A stretch of 64,000 nucleotides of DNA from Polytrichum commune (GCA_950295325.1 OX485807.1:25207666-25271665), one strand, 5' to 3'; counted from the stretch's first letter, positions 23,762-36,510 are shown. The notes: generated by a model from the sequence alone, not told the origin. Made by a program: numbers and translations.

Positions 23762-24380
23762 CAGTAATCTCCTGCTTAAGTACGCACTTTGAACTGGAGC
23801 CGTTGGTGCACACTTAGCTGGTTGATGCGTATTTTACTCATATCGTTTTCTAGACCCTCTGGTTTGATGAATGGCAACGGGAAACAAATGAAACTTGAGG
23901 CAACCCACTTGACCCAAGCCCAATAATGTCAAATCATTGCAAAGTTGAGCAAGGTGAATGCGCCGAGCAAGCGGGCGTTGGGGCGGGAGTATGAAGTCAG
24001 TGAAGGTGCCATCCAGAAAGTCATGAAAATGATGCGAATTGAAGAAGAACCACCTATCGATGACGAAATCCAACCTATCGAGACATTTGTTGAATTTGAA
24101 AGTGCTACCGACTTCAAAGGCTTTGAAGTTGTATTGCCCTTGACATTGACGATCCAATTGTTGTGCTCCGATGTTCAAACGGAAGCTGGACATATGTATG
24201 ATGAATTGTGACGATCGTTTGAGATGTTTCAGGGAAACGTTGACAAATTGACAGTGAATGTCAAGCGTAAAAAATTCATGCTTTCACAGTAAATGACTTT
24301 GCATGACATGTTAAAACAATAAAGTATGAACCCTGATTTTTGATGCGTACACGGGTGCGTACTTAAGTGGGAGATTACCG
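23762..24380 (+). mobile_element. 619-bp Tc1/mariner (pogo-type) deletion derivative
   Basis: Left end CAGTAATCTCCTGCTTAAGT... (23762-23787) and the reverse complement of the right end (24355-24380), CGGTAATCTCCCACTTAAGT..., match over 26 bases with three or four differences. Each is flanked by TA (23760-23761 and 24381-24382), the Tc1/mariner target. Inside, ORF 23945-24211 (+) starts SKVNAPSKRALGREYEVSEG, which looks like a transposase N-terminal helix-turn-helix, then becomes acidic. This suggests an internal deletion joining both ends of a transposase. Confidence 0.65.
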
Positions 24381-24382
24381 TA

Positions 24383-27300
24383 CTTGATGTTTTTCCCGAT
24401 TGAATTTCTACCCACATGCCACACATAAACTTAGCATTATGTTATGTTAAGTTCTTGTCTCCTATTTTTGTTAGGTCTACAATGGTTATGTCCACACACA
24501 AAATGGGGTCGGTGCCAGTGTCCGGGGAGAAGTTTGGGCGTAATTGGTCAAGAACCTAGTTGTTGCCAAGTCCAACTGGTTAAGGTTATGCCGGTGTTAT
24601 GCAGTTAAACTCTTCTTAATCGGACCCCTATATTTGATTGGTATGTTGTTCGGTGAGGATCAAAGAGCAAACATCATGAAGACACATGTTTAAAAGAGTT
24701 TGGATTATGTTTTCAAATACTAATAAGTACTCCACACTCAATAGTGAACACAACTGGGAGGACCCCTATATCCAATTAAGAACTCAACCAACATGCACTT
24801 CCGATGACCAAAACCAAAGTAGGGGAAGCTCGGATTTCAATCCGGTTTTACATATATTCCATCGTAAATTTGCTAATGCAACACGAATTTCTTTGTGTAA
24901 ATCTAGGCGTTGGAGAAATATGAAAGAAAGGAATCACATAACACCCACAGACCTTGTATGTTGTGATCATTCGGTCTTTCCTTAATTAAATTGAGGTATA
25001 TTCCATACATAGTCCTCTAGAATCTCGGGGAGGTGACTATCGGAATTTTAGAAACCACGTGAGATAAAACATAGGGTCAATTTAATTCGTTAAGGGTAAA
25101 TTTTATAGGTTTGTTAGATCTACCATAGCATTGGAAATATGTCCCCTACATGATTATATGTAAAATAAGGTGGTGAATAAATCCTTCATTTTAGTAATTA
25201 GTAGAAAAAAATAGGGTCATAGATATTGGATCCCCCCAAATGTATGTAGTAGGATCAATAGAATAATATGGGTTTGACTACTTGGATGAATATTGTTTAA
25301 ATTTTGTCCAAATTTGAACGAAATGCGTTAGTATGGAGGGAATTGTTGTGGATTTTGTTTGGGGAATGAATGTTGCGACTTCTCAACGACCCTTGGGCTT
25401 GCTTAGGGTTTGGGCAAGCATAGTGGCGCAAAAGCGGTAGGTAAGACATAATTTTTGGAGCTTTCTTCTTTGCTCCATAGCATTCACACAGGATGTTTCA
25501 CAAACACCAAAGATTCGGCTTGCTCCGCTCTTGTGCAGTAAGAGTTGATTTCAAACTCCACCTCTTTGATTTTCCCCTTCCATTGTCTGTTTTTGATGAC
25601 ATATTATTGATTTTTGACGCCCTCCTGAATGTGGGATGTAGAAAGATGAAGAGTTATAAGACCTAAATGTGAGCGTAGAAAGATGAGATGTTGATGATTA
25701 TATCAATGCTTCATCTTCTACAGAGAGAATGTTGGGTCTTGGGATGGATTGTGGAGTGTATTTTATGCAAAGCAGTACGACAACTATCTCATCTATAGTT
25801 GAATTGGTTGTTAAGAGGATTAGGGGAAGACCTTCTAAAAATCTGCAACCTACATGTGTCGTCAATGGAGTTGACCATGACACGTGGTGTATATGACAAG
25901 TTCTAAAAATGAGACAGAAGATAGGTACAAGGTGGGGAAGTTGCAGGCATCTCATTGACAGTCTCAATCGAGAGGTGAATAAAGGTAAATAAACAAGTAT
26001 TGCCAGAACCGGTTTTATGGTCTATCTTAATTATTTTAGAAAAGTCCCTAGACACTTCAAATTCGAATCTGAGCACTCGGATTTTATTTGGGTTGATGTA
26101 GATAGTATAGTTTGCATAGTGACTATGTCATTTGATGTAGAGAGGGATGTTTTTGAGCTTGATCCGGTTGATGATAATTCCTTGAATGAATTTATTGAGA
26201 AATCTACATGAAATTGATAGCGATGTAGGATATTGATTGTGACCCTATACCCACACCACAAAATAACTATTTTTTTCTAGTGTACAAATTATGAATGATT
26301 GTTGTAGAAAATGTTTTCTAGGTTAGTAGGTGTTATTTAATCTATATGAAATTCTCTTGCTTCATTCAAAGATGTCATTTATTAATGAGCATTGGATGGT
26401 TAAAGTGATAAGCATGTATTCATCTTTTCAAATGCATAAAGATGATGAGTTAACTTTCAATCCAAATTCGGAGGAGGTTAGGTACTATGTACTCCTAAAT
26501 CTTAAATTTGCACATAATCTTGTTATTTGGTCTTGAATAGATTTTTGATTGAGCATCTTCAATTTTCTAAATCTAAAATCTAGTTTTTAAGGCATCAAAT
26601 TATGAGAATTAAGGTTGGCTTGTGGTTTATTCTTCATCAATTTTTGTTGTTGCTCTTACTTGTCTTGCTAGTAGTGTCCAATATGCCAATATTCTATTGA
26701 TTGCCCTTTTGTTATAACAACCTTTTGTGCTACAACATCTAGATGATCGATTGGTGTGCTACAACATTTGGCAACCTCACCATGGTAGACTCGGAGGATT
26801 GCGCTTTGCCTTGGAGGAAGATGTGTTGGAGTGGTTGAAAACTTTGAAGGTTGCCTGCCTCATGCCAACAATTAGTTTTAGTTATTCGTCATCATTGGTG
26901 ATAAACCTCTCCAAATTTTTTAGTCTTATCATGACATTGTAGAGGATATTGACATGTACCTTAACATATATTGGAGGATGCATAGTTTTATCCTAGCCCC
27001 TCACATTGTAAATATTTGGTAGACGTTGAATGTGTTTGTGAATACAATTAAAATAAATGTTTTCAATTTTTGTATTTAGCTTTCTTTCATTTGAATGCAA
27101 TATTTTGTTTTAGAGTATATAGTTGTGCAAATTTTCATGTCTTGTGATAATTGATTGTATTTCTTGTTTTGTTCTATCCGCGTTTACAACTTGTTTATGT
27201 TAGCTTGTACATTTTGTTATCTCCGTGTTTATTGGTTACCTTTTAACTAGTATTCAAGTGCTATTGGTTGTGTTTTGAATGGGACTTTGAATGGTTTAGC

Positions 27301-27900
27301 ATTGGTATAACTAATTAAAACCGATTGAATGACAAGATGGAAGGTATGGAACGTTTGTTGTTAACGTAGTCAATTTTGCAATGCTATAGTATTCCGCCCA
27401 TTATTTGGAACTTGTATAATTTATTAAAAAAAATATGATGCCAAAAAATAGCCTCTCTAAATAATTACAAATAAATATAGGGTACTAAAAAATATGTCAA
27501 AGTAGCTTTATATCTACAAATAGGGAGAAGAAAATTATTGAGAGGTACATAAATATCCCCCCATAAAATACCCCATTATCGTACGTGGTTACAAAATGTA
27601 AGGGGGTGTGATCCCCCCGTGTCTAGAATGATGGGTATTTTCCTGAAGTCTTGAGCTTCAACCGGTTATTTCTCGAAGTCAAGCGGTTCATCCGTAGATA
27701 GCGGTCGGTTCTCCCCATTCATTGGTCATTGCTTGTATGTGTGTGTAGCATGGCCCTACCCAAGGACCATCACATGATGAAGAATGTCACTCAACATGAA
27801 GATTCTTTTGTCACTTGAAATAGATAGGTGGTGCAAAGGTTTGGCTTTGATTTAGTTAATGGTCTTTTAAAACTAGCTCGGAAGTAGCCATCTTCGACAA
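24383..27900. other. Noncoding with dispersed repeat fragments
   Basis: No confident gene. About 24500-24605 resembles 35985-36060 (both have TTGGTCAAGA/CTGGTCAAGA followed by CCTAGT and an ACTGGTT/GCCGGTT motif). About 27640-27690 resembles 36095-36145 (CTTCAACCGG then ATTTCTCGAA). At 25700-25990 and 26030-26215 two weak exon-like stretches (one with VKRIRGRPSK, an AT-hook-like string) could be remnants of an unknown gene. Confidence 0.3.
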
Positions 27901-27910
27901 TGAGTGTGCA

Positions 27911-27965
27911 GGTGAACTTGCATTGCATGGTCATTGCCCATTGCATGGTCATTGTCCATTGCATG
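27911..27965. repeat. Minisatellite, three units of about 19 bp
   Basis: The unit CATTGCATGGTCATTGCC is repeated about three times with single changes. Confidence 0.7.
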
Positions 27966-28345
27966 GATCAACTATCTCTAGGATTTTGAGTAGCACTTGA
28001 ACACTCCTACCCAAAGTCCGGTGTTAGATGCCAACTTTTTTGAGTTGGGCCCCTACCATTCTTATTTTGTGGTGAAAATTCATGCTATTTTGTTATAGCA
28101 TATAGATTGTTTTTTTTTGGGAAAGTGTGACTCTAGAATTATTTATCAAAGGTTTTGAATTAGTCTAGAGGGACCCACTTGAGATTGAAAACCCATAAAT
28201 CTATGTGCCTATGTTTTTACTAAAGCCCTTGTACATCGGTAATAGTGGTGGGGGCATGGCTTAAAGAGGTGGGCATCTAGCCTTGGTCCTAACCAAATAT
28301 GTCCAACGATGGCACTGGAGTCCAAGACTTCCTTCATGTGGAGGC

Positions 28346-28700
28346 CACACATGTTTAAAAAACGCTAGTTTCGAAATGGAGTTTGGTAAGCCAAGGTAAA
28401 AGAATTTCGGCCTTGACATGTGCCTAGCTTCAAGGAGTTTGGTTTCAATTAATGTTGGTCCCTCTTTCATTGGGTAGAATTGTCCGCTTTCAACAATGAT
28501 CCAAGACAACGTTTTTGCAAGACTTAAAACCTTTGTTTCCATTCGGAGGCGGAAACGGATGGTTTTAAGCCAAAAAAAAAGGGGGGACCAACCTTGAAAC
28601 CAAGCTCCTCGAAGTTAGGCACATGTCCAAGCCAACTACCTTATACCTTGGCTTACTGCGGTCGGTTTCGAAACCAACGTTTTCAAACATAGGTGCCCCC
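28346..28700. mobile_element. About 355-bp foldback element
   Basis: Left arm (about 28346-28473) and right arm (about 28578-28700) are inverted copies. Both contain AAGCCAAGGTA, GACATGTGCCTA and GGTTGGTCC-type or GTTGGTCC sequence and a TTTCGAAA motif. The loop holds a second hairpin, CTTAAAACC...GGTTTTAAG. Noncoding. Confidence 0.65.
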
Positions 28701-28980
28701 CCTCACCTAGTTAATGAATTTTGAATCCTTCTAGAATGTGCTTACATCGATCTCCACATTTGACAATTTTAAAAATACCAAATGTAATCCTTAAAATTCT
28801 ATTACATGACTACAAGAGTTGTTCTTGAACCAACCTCCTCATCCTAGTTTTTTTTCCAATAATGTCATAAATATATCATGGAGATCTCATTATTCATCTT
28901 GCTAGAGATCTCATTATTCACACTTTATGTAATTGTCGACTATGACATCCCGCAAAAAGAAAGGAAATAGGACCACTGGC

Positions 28981-29105
28981 ACATAACATTTGCGTGAAGG
29001 AAAAAAAGATAGGAAAAGGAACGCTTGTGCACAACACTTGCATGAAGAAGAAAAAAGAAGCAAAAAGAACGCTAGCGCAGATCACTTGCGTGAAGGAAAA
29101 CATGT
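28981..29105. repeat. Three-copy tandem repeat, period about 54 bp
   Basis: TTGCGTGAAGGAAAAA-like blocks start at about 28989, 29037 and 29088, separated by purine-rich sequence and AACGCTTGTGCA/AACGCTAGCGCA. Confidence 0.6.
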
Positions 29106-29209
29106 GTTTTTTCCAAGGAATGGACATGCTTCACATGTATGAACTCCTTGGCGGTGTATTGCCTACAAGTAGGGGGGTTGTGCTAGCTTCTAGAGTGTAT
29201 CTATGAGAT

Positions 29210-30595
29210 GGGGCCATTTCGATTGGGGTGGTTTGGATGTTTAATCAAGTCCCATGATTATTGTACACATGTGATCAATTTTGTTGCTTTGTCCACCCGG
29301 GTTCAATTACATAGGCGGTTATGTAAAGTCTAGCGGGTTTATTTACGACATGAAATGATCTATCTGTACACTCTTAGTTATTTATGGTTTGTGTTTTTTT
29401 TTGTTTGTGGGTTATATGCTTGGATTAAGGGCTAGGATATCCCATTCCAATATGGAGAACATCTAGTTGTTATTATTGTTAAAATATTACATTTTAATGA
29501 TTGAAATTAGTCAAGATGAAACTAAAATTATATTATATATAGAGAGAATTAATAGAATATGCTCCTTGAAGGTAGAACAAGAACACATAGTTCTTGTAGA
29601 ACAATGAGTTTATATACCAATTAAGTTATATAGTATTCTTAAGATTTTTAATATAATAGATTTTTTTAAAAGATTTAACCAAATTATGCCTATCCAACAA
29701 CATACTGAAAACATACATTTCCAAGGCCATTCATCAAAGATAATTTTAGGCAAAACTTTGAAGACTTGTTTTCTTATGATGCTAGTTGGTCACATGGGGT
29801 GCAATTCTCCCCATTAAAACACGTGATTCTAAATCACTTCCAATGCTTCAAATGAGTTGATTATTTGATATTTCACGATGAGTAGCACCATGCTAAGTTG
29901 GAAAGAGGGCATTGAGAGGAATCCTTGACACCGTTTGTATTTGGATTGGAAATGGTTTACAGTTCCAACATCATTTCTTCATAGATTTAGGGAGCATACT
30001 GAGACCCTTAAGTTTTTAAAATAAGTTTATGGAAACTTCTTAGAAATTTGAGTCTAAAATTTCTCATAATATAAAAGAGACTCCATAAGTTCTTTTTATT
30101 CCAGCCACTCCAAACCAATATTACAATAATGAAATGAATTTCAAAGTATGGGAAGTCAAAAGGTTTATGAGCATAAAAGCACATCAAGATGGTTTCAAAC
30201 CAGTTAATTTTTTAGAGTGATGGAGTGCGGTAGCCTTCATGAGATAGAGGCTAATATTGACTTGCTAGTCTAATTGAAAGAGAGACTCGAGACTCCCTAA
30301 TACTACATTTGAAAAAATTCCCTAATGGAGTTATATAGCCTAGGACACTCCAACACAAACTGTGTCTCGGTTTCAACTACAATGTAAAGCAAAAGTGGCA
30401 TAATCTATGATCTACAAAGATAAGAATAGTCAACCACTATCTACACAATTTTGTCTAATTAGCATGGGTTACCATTCGAAGTTACATGTAGCTATAACTT
30501 TTTACCAACATTATCATTTTTTACCAATTAAGTTATATAGTATTCTTCGATGTGCATACTAACTACATATGTTATTTGGGTAAGGAATGATGCTC
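29210..30595. other. Noncoding, no recognised gene
   Basis: AT-rich sequence, no convincing ORF. Confidence 0.4.
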
Positions 30596-30599
30596 CTAA

Positions 30600-31260
30600 T
30601 AAAATGTTATGGCAATGCAAAACTCCAAATCGTAACCCACACTAATTAGACAAAACAATGTAGTTTCAATGGCAAGTCTATGATTTGAGGTGCGGTAAGC
30701 AACATTGATCTTGCGTTGTGGTGATGTCAATGGTTGCTTCAAGTATAATTCACCTTTGTATTTGAGAGAATCCTTTAGGTGAAGGTGGCCTAGTTTCTTC
30801 CCTGAGAGATGCCCAAAAGATGGAAATAGTTCCCACTCTTTAGCAAGTAAACCTCCTTGAGACCATCGAATGTGGGTTTTAATGGTGTTGTGTTGTCATG
30901 GATTTCCCAAGGTCATAGATTCTATGATACCTTCCACATAGTTGTCGATTTGTGCTAGGTGTTGGGAAAGCGAGGTTGCTTGATTGACTAACCAAGACAT
31001 GGATAGGTGGGTATCGTATCCCATTGTTGAAAACCTATAGTTAGCTTAAGAGCATACAATTCCATGGGAGGCTCTTCAAATTTGACCAACAAAATTTGAT
31101 AGGGTGTTGAAGAATGCACTTTGATGTGGGACGTCATATGTATCTTTATGCCCTTCTCAAAAACCTTCCAATGCGAGATTTTCAAGTTGCCTCCCCAAAC
31201 TTGAATGCCGTATGTGAAACTTGAAAGCACCAAAGCCTTGAATAGATGAGGTTTGAATTC
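30600..31260 (-). pseudogene. LINE-type reverse transcriptase C-terminal relic
   Basis: On the minus strand from about 31250 the frame reads KALVLSSFTYGIQVWGGNLK, then W..FEKGIKIHMTSHIKVHS, then STPYQILLVKFEEPPMELYA. This matches the L.YG.EVWG....W..E......KV...TPY..L.ETG..PIE segment that follows the RT domain of plant non-LTR retrotransposons. The frame stops at 30988 and similarity fades through several stops. The catalytic RT motifs are not present. Confidence 0.55.
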
Positions 31261-31960
31261 CCAACATGTGACTCCAATGGCCCCTACAACACCTACACTC
31301 TCAAAAGTTTTTGCATGTTCTGATGTAAGTCAAGATGTAAATTCAAAATTTGGAGAAAAAATCCCAACTTTTACAGGATAGTCTACCAAATCCAATTGAA
31401 CAGTTACGTTGGGTCATACATGTTGGGAGGACACATATGATAATACACATAAGATGACAGTTTGAAATCACATCAACTTTTGCAACTTTTACATTCCTAA
31501 TTTGACGTTAAAATTTGAAATTTAGTGATTCGCAATTCCTAACTGGATGAGACAATTCCCTTACCAATCCATCATCCATAAATGCATGTGAAGTTGGACG
31601 TGCCCACATGGGGACCGCCACATACCTTCTGTTATACTCCATGGCCACATACCTTCGGTTGTACTCCATGGGCAACAAGGATTCGGATATATACATGTAT
31701 GAGGATTATAGAGTTGAATGTGATCTTGCTTTTAAAAGACCCCAACAGGCCTCTGGTGGAGCCTATTTTGCGGCTCCAATGAGTGGAGATGCCACATTAA
31801 CGGTCCTCCAGTCAATGTGTGCGGTGCATCGATCGTGATACTTAACTTAGAGAAGAAGAAGTGGCTAACGAGAAGGATGTGGTTCGGTTCCCAATATTCG
31901 TGAAGGCAACTCTTGCATAGAATGGAGTGGAATTGGAAAAAGGCAACGTAAATAGGTGGT
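31261..31960. other. Noncoding, no recognised gene
   Basis: Holds a short tandem duplication at about 31617-31676 (CATGG..CCACATACCTTC.GTT.TACTC twice). No gene. Confidence 0.4.
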
Positions 31961-31962
31961 CA

Positions 31963-32540
31963 AGCCAGCTGGGGCGAAACAACCCGTACACTCGTTCCTT
32001 GGAGGCACGGGTTTAGGCATCCAACAAGGAATGAGTGTATGGGTTGGTTTGCCCACATCTAGTCAAGCCCTTCATCGAGGGCTGGGGCTGGGGCGAATCA
32101 ACCCGTACACTCGTTCCTTGGAGGCACGGGTTTAGGCATCCAACAAGGAACGAGTGTATGGGTTGGTTCACCCACATCTGGTCAATCCCTTCATTGAGGG
32201 TTGGGGTTGGGGCGAATCAACCCGTACACTGGTTCCTTGGAGCCACGGGTTTAGGCATCCAACAAGGAACGAGTGTATGGGTTGGTTCACCCACATATGG
32301 TCAAGCCCTTCATTGAGGGTTGGGGCTGGGGCGAATCAACCCGTACACTGCTTCCTTGGAGGCACGGGTTTAGGCATCCAACAAGGAACGAGTGTATGGG
32401 TTGGTTCACCCACATCTGGTCAAGCCCTTCATCAAGGGTTGGGGCTGGGGCAAATCAACCCGTACATTGGTTCCTTGGAGGCACGGATTTAGGCATCTAA
32501 CAAGGAAAGAGTGTATGGGTTGGTTCCCCCAAATTGAGGA
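31963..32540. repeat. 119-bp tandem repeat, about 4.5 to 5 units
   Basis: Units repeat with exact 119-bp spacing, for example the GTGTATGGGTTGGTT segment near 32033, 32152, 32271, 32390 and 32510. Each unit contains CCCGTACACTCGTTCCTTGG or a close variant and GGCACGGGTTTAGGCATC. The overlapping 60-140 aa ORFs here arise because stops are missing in the unit; they are not genes. A degenerate fragment recurs at about 32966-32999. Confidence 0.9.
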
Positions 32541-32599
32541 TTGGCATGGTGGCATGGAGGTCGTCCATGGCCGGTGGGGTGGGGGTGGTCCTTGGCTTG

Positions 32600-32776
32600 G
32601 TGGGTTCAGGGGGTTGTCCTTGGTTGAGGTCGGTTATTGTTACTCTTTACGTGGTGGTGTTTTGTGCCCAAGGGGCCCTGCCTCCCCTCGGTGTGGCTGC
32701 ATTTTCTTTTTTCTTTTATTCATTTTGGCGTTGGCTATGTTGGCTATGTTGGCCTTCTGTCTCTCAAAAAAAAAAA
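32600..32776 (+). mobile_element. Possible retroposon 3' end with poly(A)
   Basis: A G/T-rich segment ending in CTGTCTCTC and a run of 12 A (about 32765-32776) looks like the 3' tail of a LINE or retroposed transcript. No RT coding is attached. Confidence 0.35.
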
Positions 32777-33041
32777 AACTCTTGCGCAAAATGATCTTGA
32801 AGTGAGTATTGCTATGATTATGGAAGACAATTGGTGTAACATGGATGTGAACGAGGTGATGTTATTTATGAATTGCGCAAAGTGAGACTTCAGATACCTA
32901 GAGCGCAAAAGAAAATAAGCAAGGATGCCACAGACATGTTGCCCATGAACGGGGAGTACTGATGGGGTGAGGGCGAACCAACTCATACATTGGTTCCTTG
33001 TTGGTTACTTGTTGTTGTTGTAGTAGCCTTGCCTCTAAGAT

Positions 33042-33383
33042 ACTACACTAAATATGATATTTAGTGTTTGATACACTAAATACGAATGCATACACTAAAT
33101 GCCAATAACCATATGAAAGCAAACAACATTTAATATAAACTCAAACAGTGAATATCAACTAAGGTAATATGTAGAAGTTACATGTTTGAATTTAGTGTTA
33201 GTTAAGATATGGGGAAAAAAACAAAAAAAACAAATGATAAAAGGAGAATTCCGACATATCTTCTAGTATAATATCTTCTAACCCTAACTGTCAAGGAATT
33301 GTAACTTAGTGTTGAGCAGGGTAGGGTGGGAACAACAACAACATTAGATATAATCAAACACCAAATATCATATTTAGTATAGT
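33042..33383. mobile_element. 342-bp MITE with CACTAAATATG ends
   Basis: The left 31 bases (33042-33072) and the reverse complement of the right 31 (33353-33383) match except for two to four positions. Both contain ACTAAATATGATATTT then GTGTTTGAT. The left arm is itself a near palindrome around a single central G. AT-rich noncoding interior. Confidence 0.65.
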
Positions 33384-33389
33384 GTACAA

Positions 33390-35190
33390 GTTGTTTTGCC
33401 TAGCCAGCCAATGGCTAGTTACAGATGAACGGGTTGCGTTTGAGAGATCAACTTATTGAAGTTCAAGACTTTAGGAAAATTATTGATCATTTAGAAGAAT
33501 CTATGGACTACACCTCAAATGAATAAAGAATGACTGAAAGATCACACAATGTAACCATTTGGACTTGGAAACACTAGGATCTTGACCAATTATGCCCAAA
33601 AATCTCCCTGGACATTGCATGTTGCTTCCTAATAACTCAACCTCACACCTTCTTTGGGGTGTCTATCCAAAATAGAAATGTGTGGGCAGACTAAAATATT
33701 CTTAGGTCCCCTTTACACTAGAGCTTGAGTTGAGAGCTTGAAGTTGCAGTTTGGGTGTTTGATACTTGGAGTTGACAAACTTTCATTTGAAGCTCAGTTT
33801 ATTAAGAGTTTGATCAACCCTCAGTCTTTGTAGTGTTCAAGAGGCCCAAATTTGGTCTTTTGGAGCACAAAAACATAAATTCAAGTCACATTTAAGTCAA
33901 AATACAATAAATATTTTAATTTTCTCCTTGACATAAGAAATTTTATAAAATAATATTTCAAACCTTAAATATATGAAATATGATTTATGAACTTGGTGAG
34001 GCCATCATAAATTGTGTGTGCAATAGTATATTGAGACTCCACATCCCTTAAGGGCTAAGGTTTCAATATGTTGAGCAAATGTAAAATGACAGTTAGCATG
34101 CTTGAAGTGAGATGTCAAGTGGGGGATGATAAAGGAGCATTCATGACAAGCCAAAGAATTCTTGAAAGTGCATTGACTCTCATAAAAGCTTGAACTCTCA
34201 TTCAGGAAATTGAATATTGCCAATATGTAAGGAAAGTTGATTCATTAGTTCTAACATTCCTCCCATGCCAAGGAGATTTAGCAAAAGGAAAAAAAGAAAG
34301 GGATCAATTTTATGACAAAAGTGAAGCATAATATGGCCACATAGCTCAAGTGTAAACTTGTAATTACACTACTGTAGTGCATAGGGGAAAGTCCTCTTGG
34401 AGAAGGTTGCTCTCTTATATCTTTCATAAGTGTGCAAATGACCACCTTCCATTTCTTGAGTATTTATGTGTTGCAGTGACAATCCTACATAATGACTGCC
34501 TTCCATTTGTCAAACATGCCAAGTTTTGCAGTAACTATCCTATTTGGTGCATGTCCTCCATTTTCAAGCATCTAAGTATTGCAATGATCAATGTACTCAA
34601 TGGAAGTCATTTCCCTACTTGCTACACAATACTACCCACATGTTTGTTAAAGTTCACCTTCAAGTCGTGCTTTTGCCCTATAGTTCACACGATCAAGCAA
34701 ACTAATGACCAATGCTTCAATATATATATATATATATGTATGTATGCTCCTATTTCTATTGCCTTCTTTAAAAAAATTAAAAAAAAAACATCTCAAATTG
34801 AAACCTTGTTAGATTTAGTGGCTTGTCATCTAATCTCCTCTCAATGGTTATCTAGTCCACAACCAATCAGGTCATGGACAAAATCCTAAAATTATGAAAG
34901 ATATTGCGCCTACATGGATGAAATCTTGTGATGAATTCTCATAACCCTTATGCTCTTGGATGCGCAGTTGGTTTTGATTAAAGACCAACTTGAGTAGGTG
35001 GATGACGAGCTTCACCCACTCATCTCTTGATGGTTACCTAGTGACTACACTAAATATGTATTTAGTGTCGTATGGATTTTATGTCATTGTGGTAACTTTC
35101 TAGTGACGCTTCTTATGGATAACTTTACAAGTATCATTATCTCAACTTACTTTTAGATCATTCAAATGCCAATTATTGAAACAAAGTTTG
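33390..35190. other. Noncoding with a degenerate tandem repeat
   Basis: No confident gene. At about 34445-34610 three units of roughly 55 bp begin CCTTCCATTT, CCTTCCATTT and CCTCCATTTT and share a GTTGCAGTGAC/TTTGCAGTAAC centre. The 170-aa ORF at 34377-34889 runs through this repeat and ends in low-complexity sequence. Confidence 0.4.
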
Positions 35191-35193
35191 GTA

Positions 35194-35221
35194 TATTTAG
35201 CATCATATATGATGCTAAATA
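35194..35221. repeat. Perfect 28-bp palindrome
   Basis: The half-site TATTTAGCATCATA is followed immediately by its reverse complement. A related ACTACACTAAATATG...ATTTAGTGT sequence lies 145 bp upstream (about 35045), recalling the ends of the 33042-33383 MITE. Confidence 0.8.
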
Positions 35222-36169
35222 ATATGTATGTAATGAAGCATTGTCATGATTGATTGATTTGGGTTTGAAAATTACTTTAATAAGTGATAGTAATTGCAAA
35301 CATTGTAAAACTATAATGTCCAAATGTTTTTGCAAGGAACAACAAAATAATGTTAGGTTTACATTAAGTGTTGGTGACACCACCCGGGCGATTCACGTCA
35401 ATTAGTACACCCCAAACTCTATAATATCAACCTCCATAATGTCACACACACTCTACTATCCCGAAACCCTAGGGAACAAATGTTTGTAGCTCAAATCTCA
35501 CTCCTTATTGTCATATTTCTCTCCCTTATATCACAAAATTTGTCATTAATGCAAACCACCAAAGAAGTCAACCCACACCCTCACATTGCACCATGTGTCA
35601 ACATGTGAAGTGTCACCTTCTTATTCTTATGCCACTTGTTGAATGTTGGTGCATGTGTCCGCCACATCGCCCAGGATGGCCAAGTGGAGTGGACCACACT
35701 AGCGTAGGTGACGGGAGAACGTATTCAAATCATCCTCACATCTCCTTTCTATTATTCCACAATGTCACATGCTAAACTAATTCTATAGTATCACGCATCC
35801 ATGTTAACACTACAAAACTCTGTAATATCACGTGCACTTTGATTGCCATAGGTGTGATAATACGGAGTTTAGACTGTATTGCGCAAGGCAGATAGAATTG
35901 GTGACACTGAGAGCGTCGCCTAGAGAAGTCTATTACATGCTATGCTAAATTAGTAGGGTCTCAATGTCAATACCCATGCTGATGAAGTTTTTGGGCATAG
36001 CTGGTCAAGATCCTAGTGATTCAAAATCCAGCCGGTTACATGTTGACATCTTCCGGTTTTGCTTCATTCATTAAGGCATATTCGATAGATTCCTCTAAAA
36101 TGATTCCTGAAGTCTTTGAACTTCAACCGGATATTTCTCGAACTCAACCAGTGTATGTATTAGGTATTC
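35222..36169. other. Noncoding with dispersed-repeat fragment
   Basis: No gene. The 35985-36150 part is related to fragments at about 24.5 and 27.65 kb and, more weakly, about 2.82 kb, so it belongs to a dispersed family. Confidence 0.4.
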
Positions 36170-36510
36170 AATCGTTTTATTGGAACCGATTATCGGTGCA
36201 GACCGGTAATCGGTTATCGGTTATTGGAACTGCGGGCGAGCCAACTTGATAGAATCGGTTCTACACCGATAACCGGTTCCAATAAAACGATTACCGGACG
36301 TAACCGGTTGGCCGCTTTGTTGAGCCGCGCAGGTGACCTAAACAGTGGGTCACCTGTCACCATAACCGATTTAGATGATCATAACCGGCTGGGATGTCGA
36401 GGTTATCGTCTGCAAACCTGTGTGCTCAGAGCCAATCGTGTAGTGCCACCTCGGCGAAACAAAGCGGCCAACCGGTTACGTGCAACTAACCGCCGGTTCT
36501 TCCCAGCATA
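36170..36510. mobile_element. Compound foldback rich in AACCGGTT motifs
   Basis: Three inverted-repeat pairs lie close together. First, 36170-36200 with 36262-36292 (AATCGTTTTATTGGAACCG arms, about 28 of 30 match). Second, GTAACCGGTTGGCCGCTTTG-type arms at about 36299-36320 and 36457-36479. Third, an inner CAGGTGACC/GGTCACCTG pair (about 36328 and 36348). AACCGG/CCGGTT recurs many times. It ends about 2.1 kb before the potassium transporter ATG. Confidence 0.7.

Noticed and set aside
23834-24193. 119-aa minus-strand ORF
   Set aside because: It is the antisense of the plus-strand HTH ORF inside the Tc1/mariner-type element.
32035-32805. ORFs of 75-137 aa with repeating MYGLVHPH
   Set aside because: They run through the 119-bp tandem repeat and are artefacts of it.
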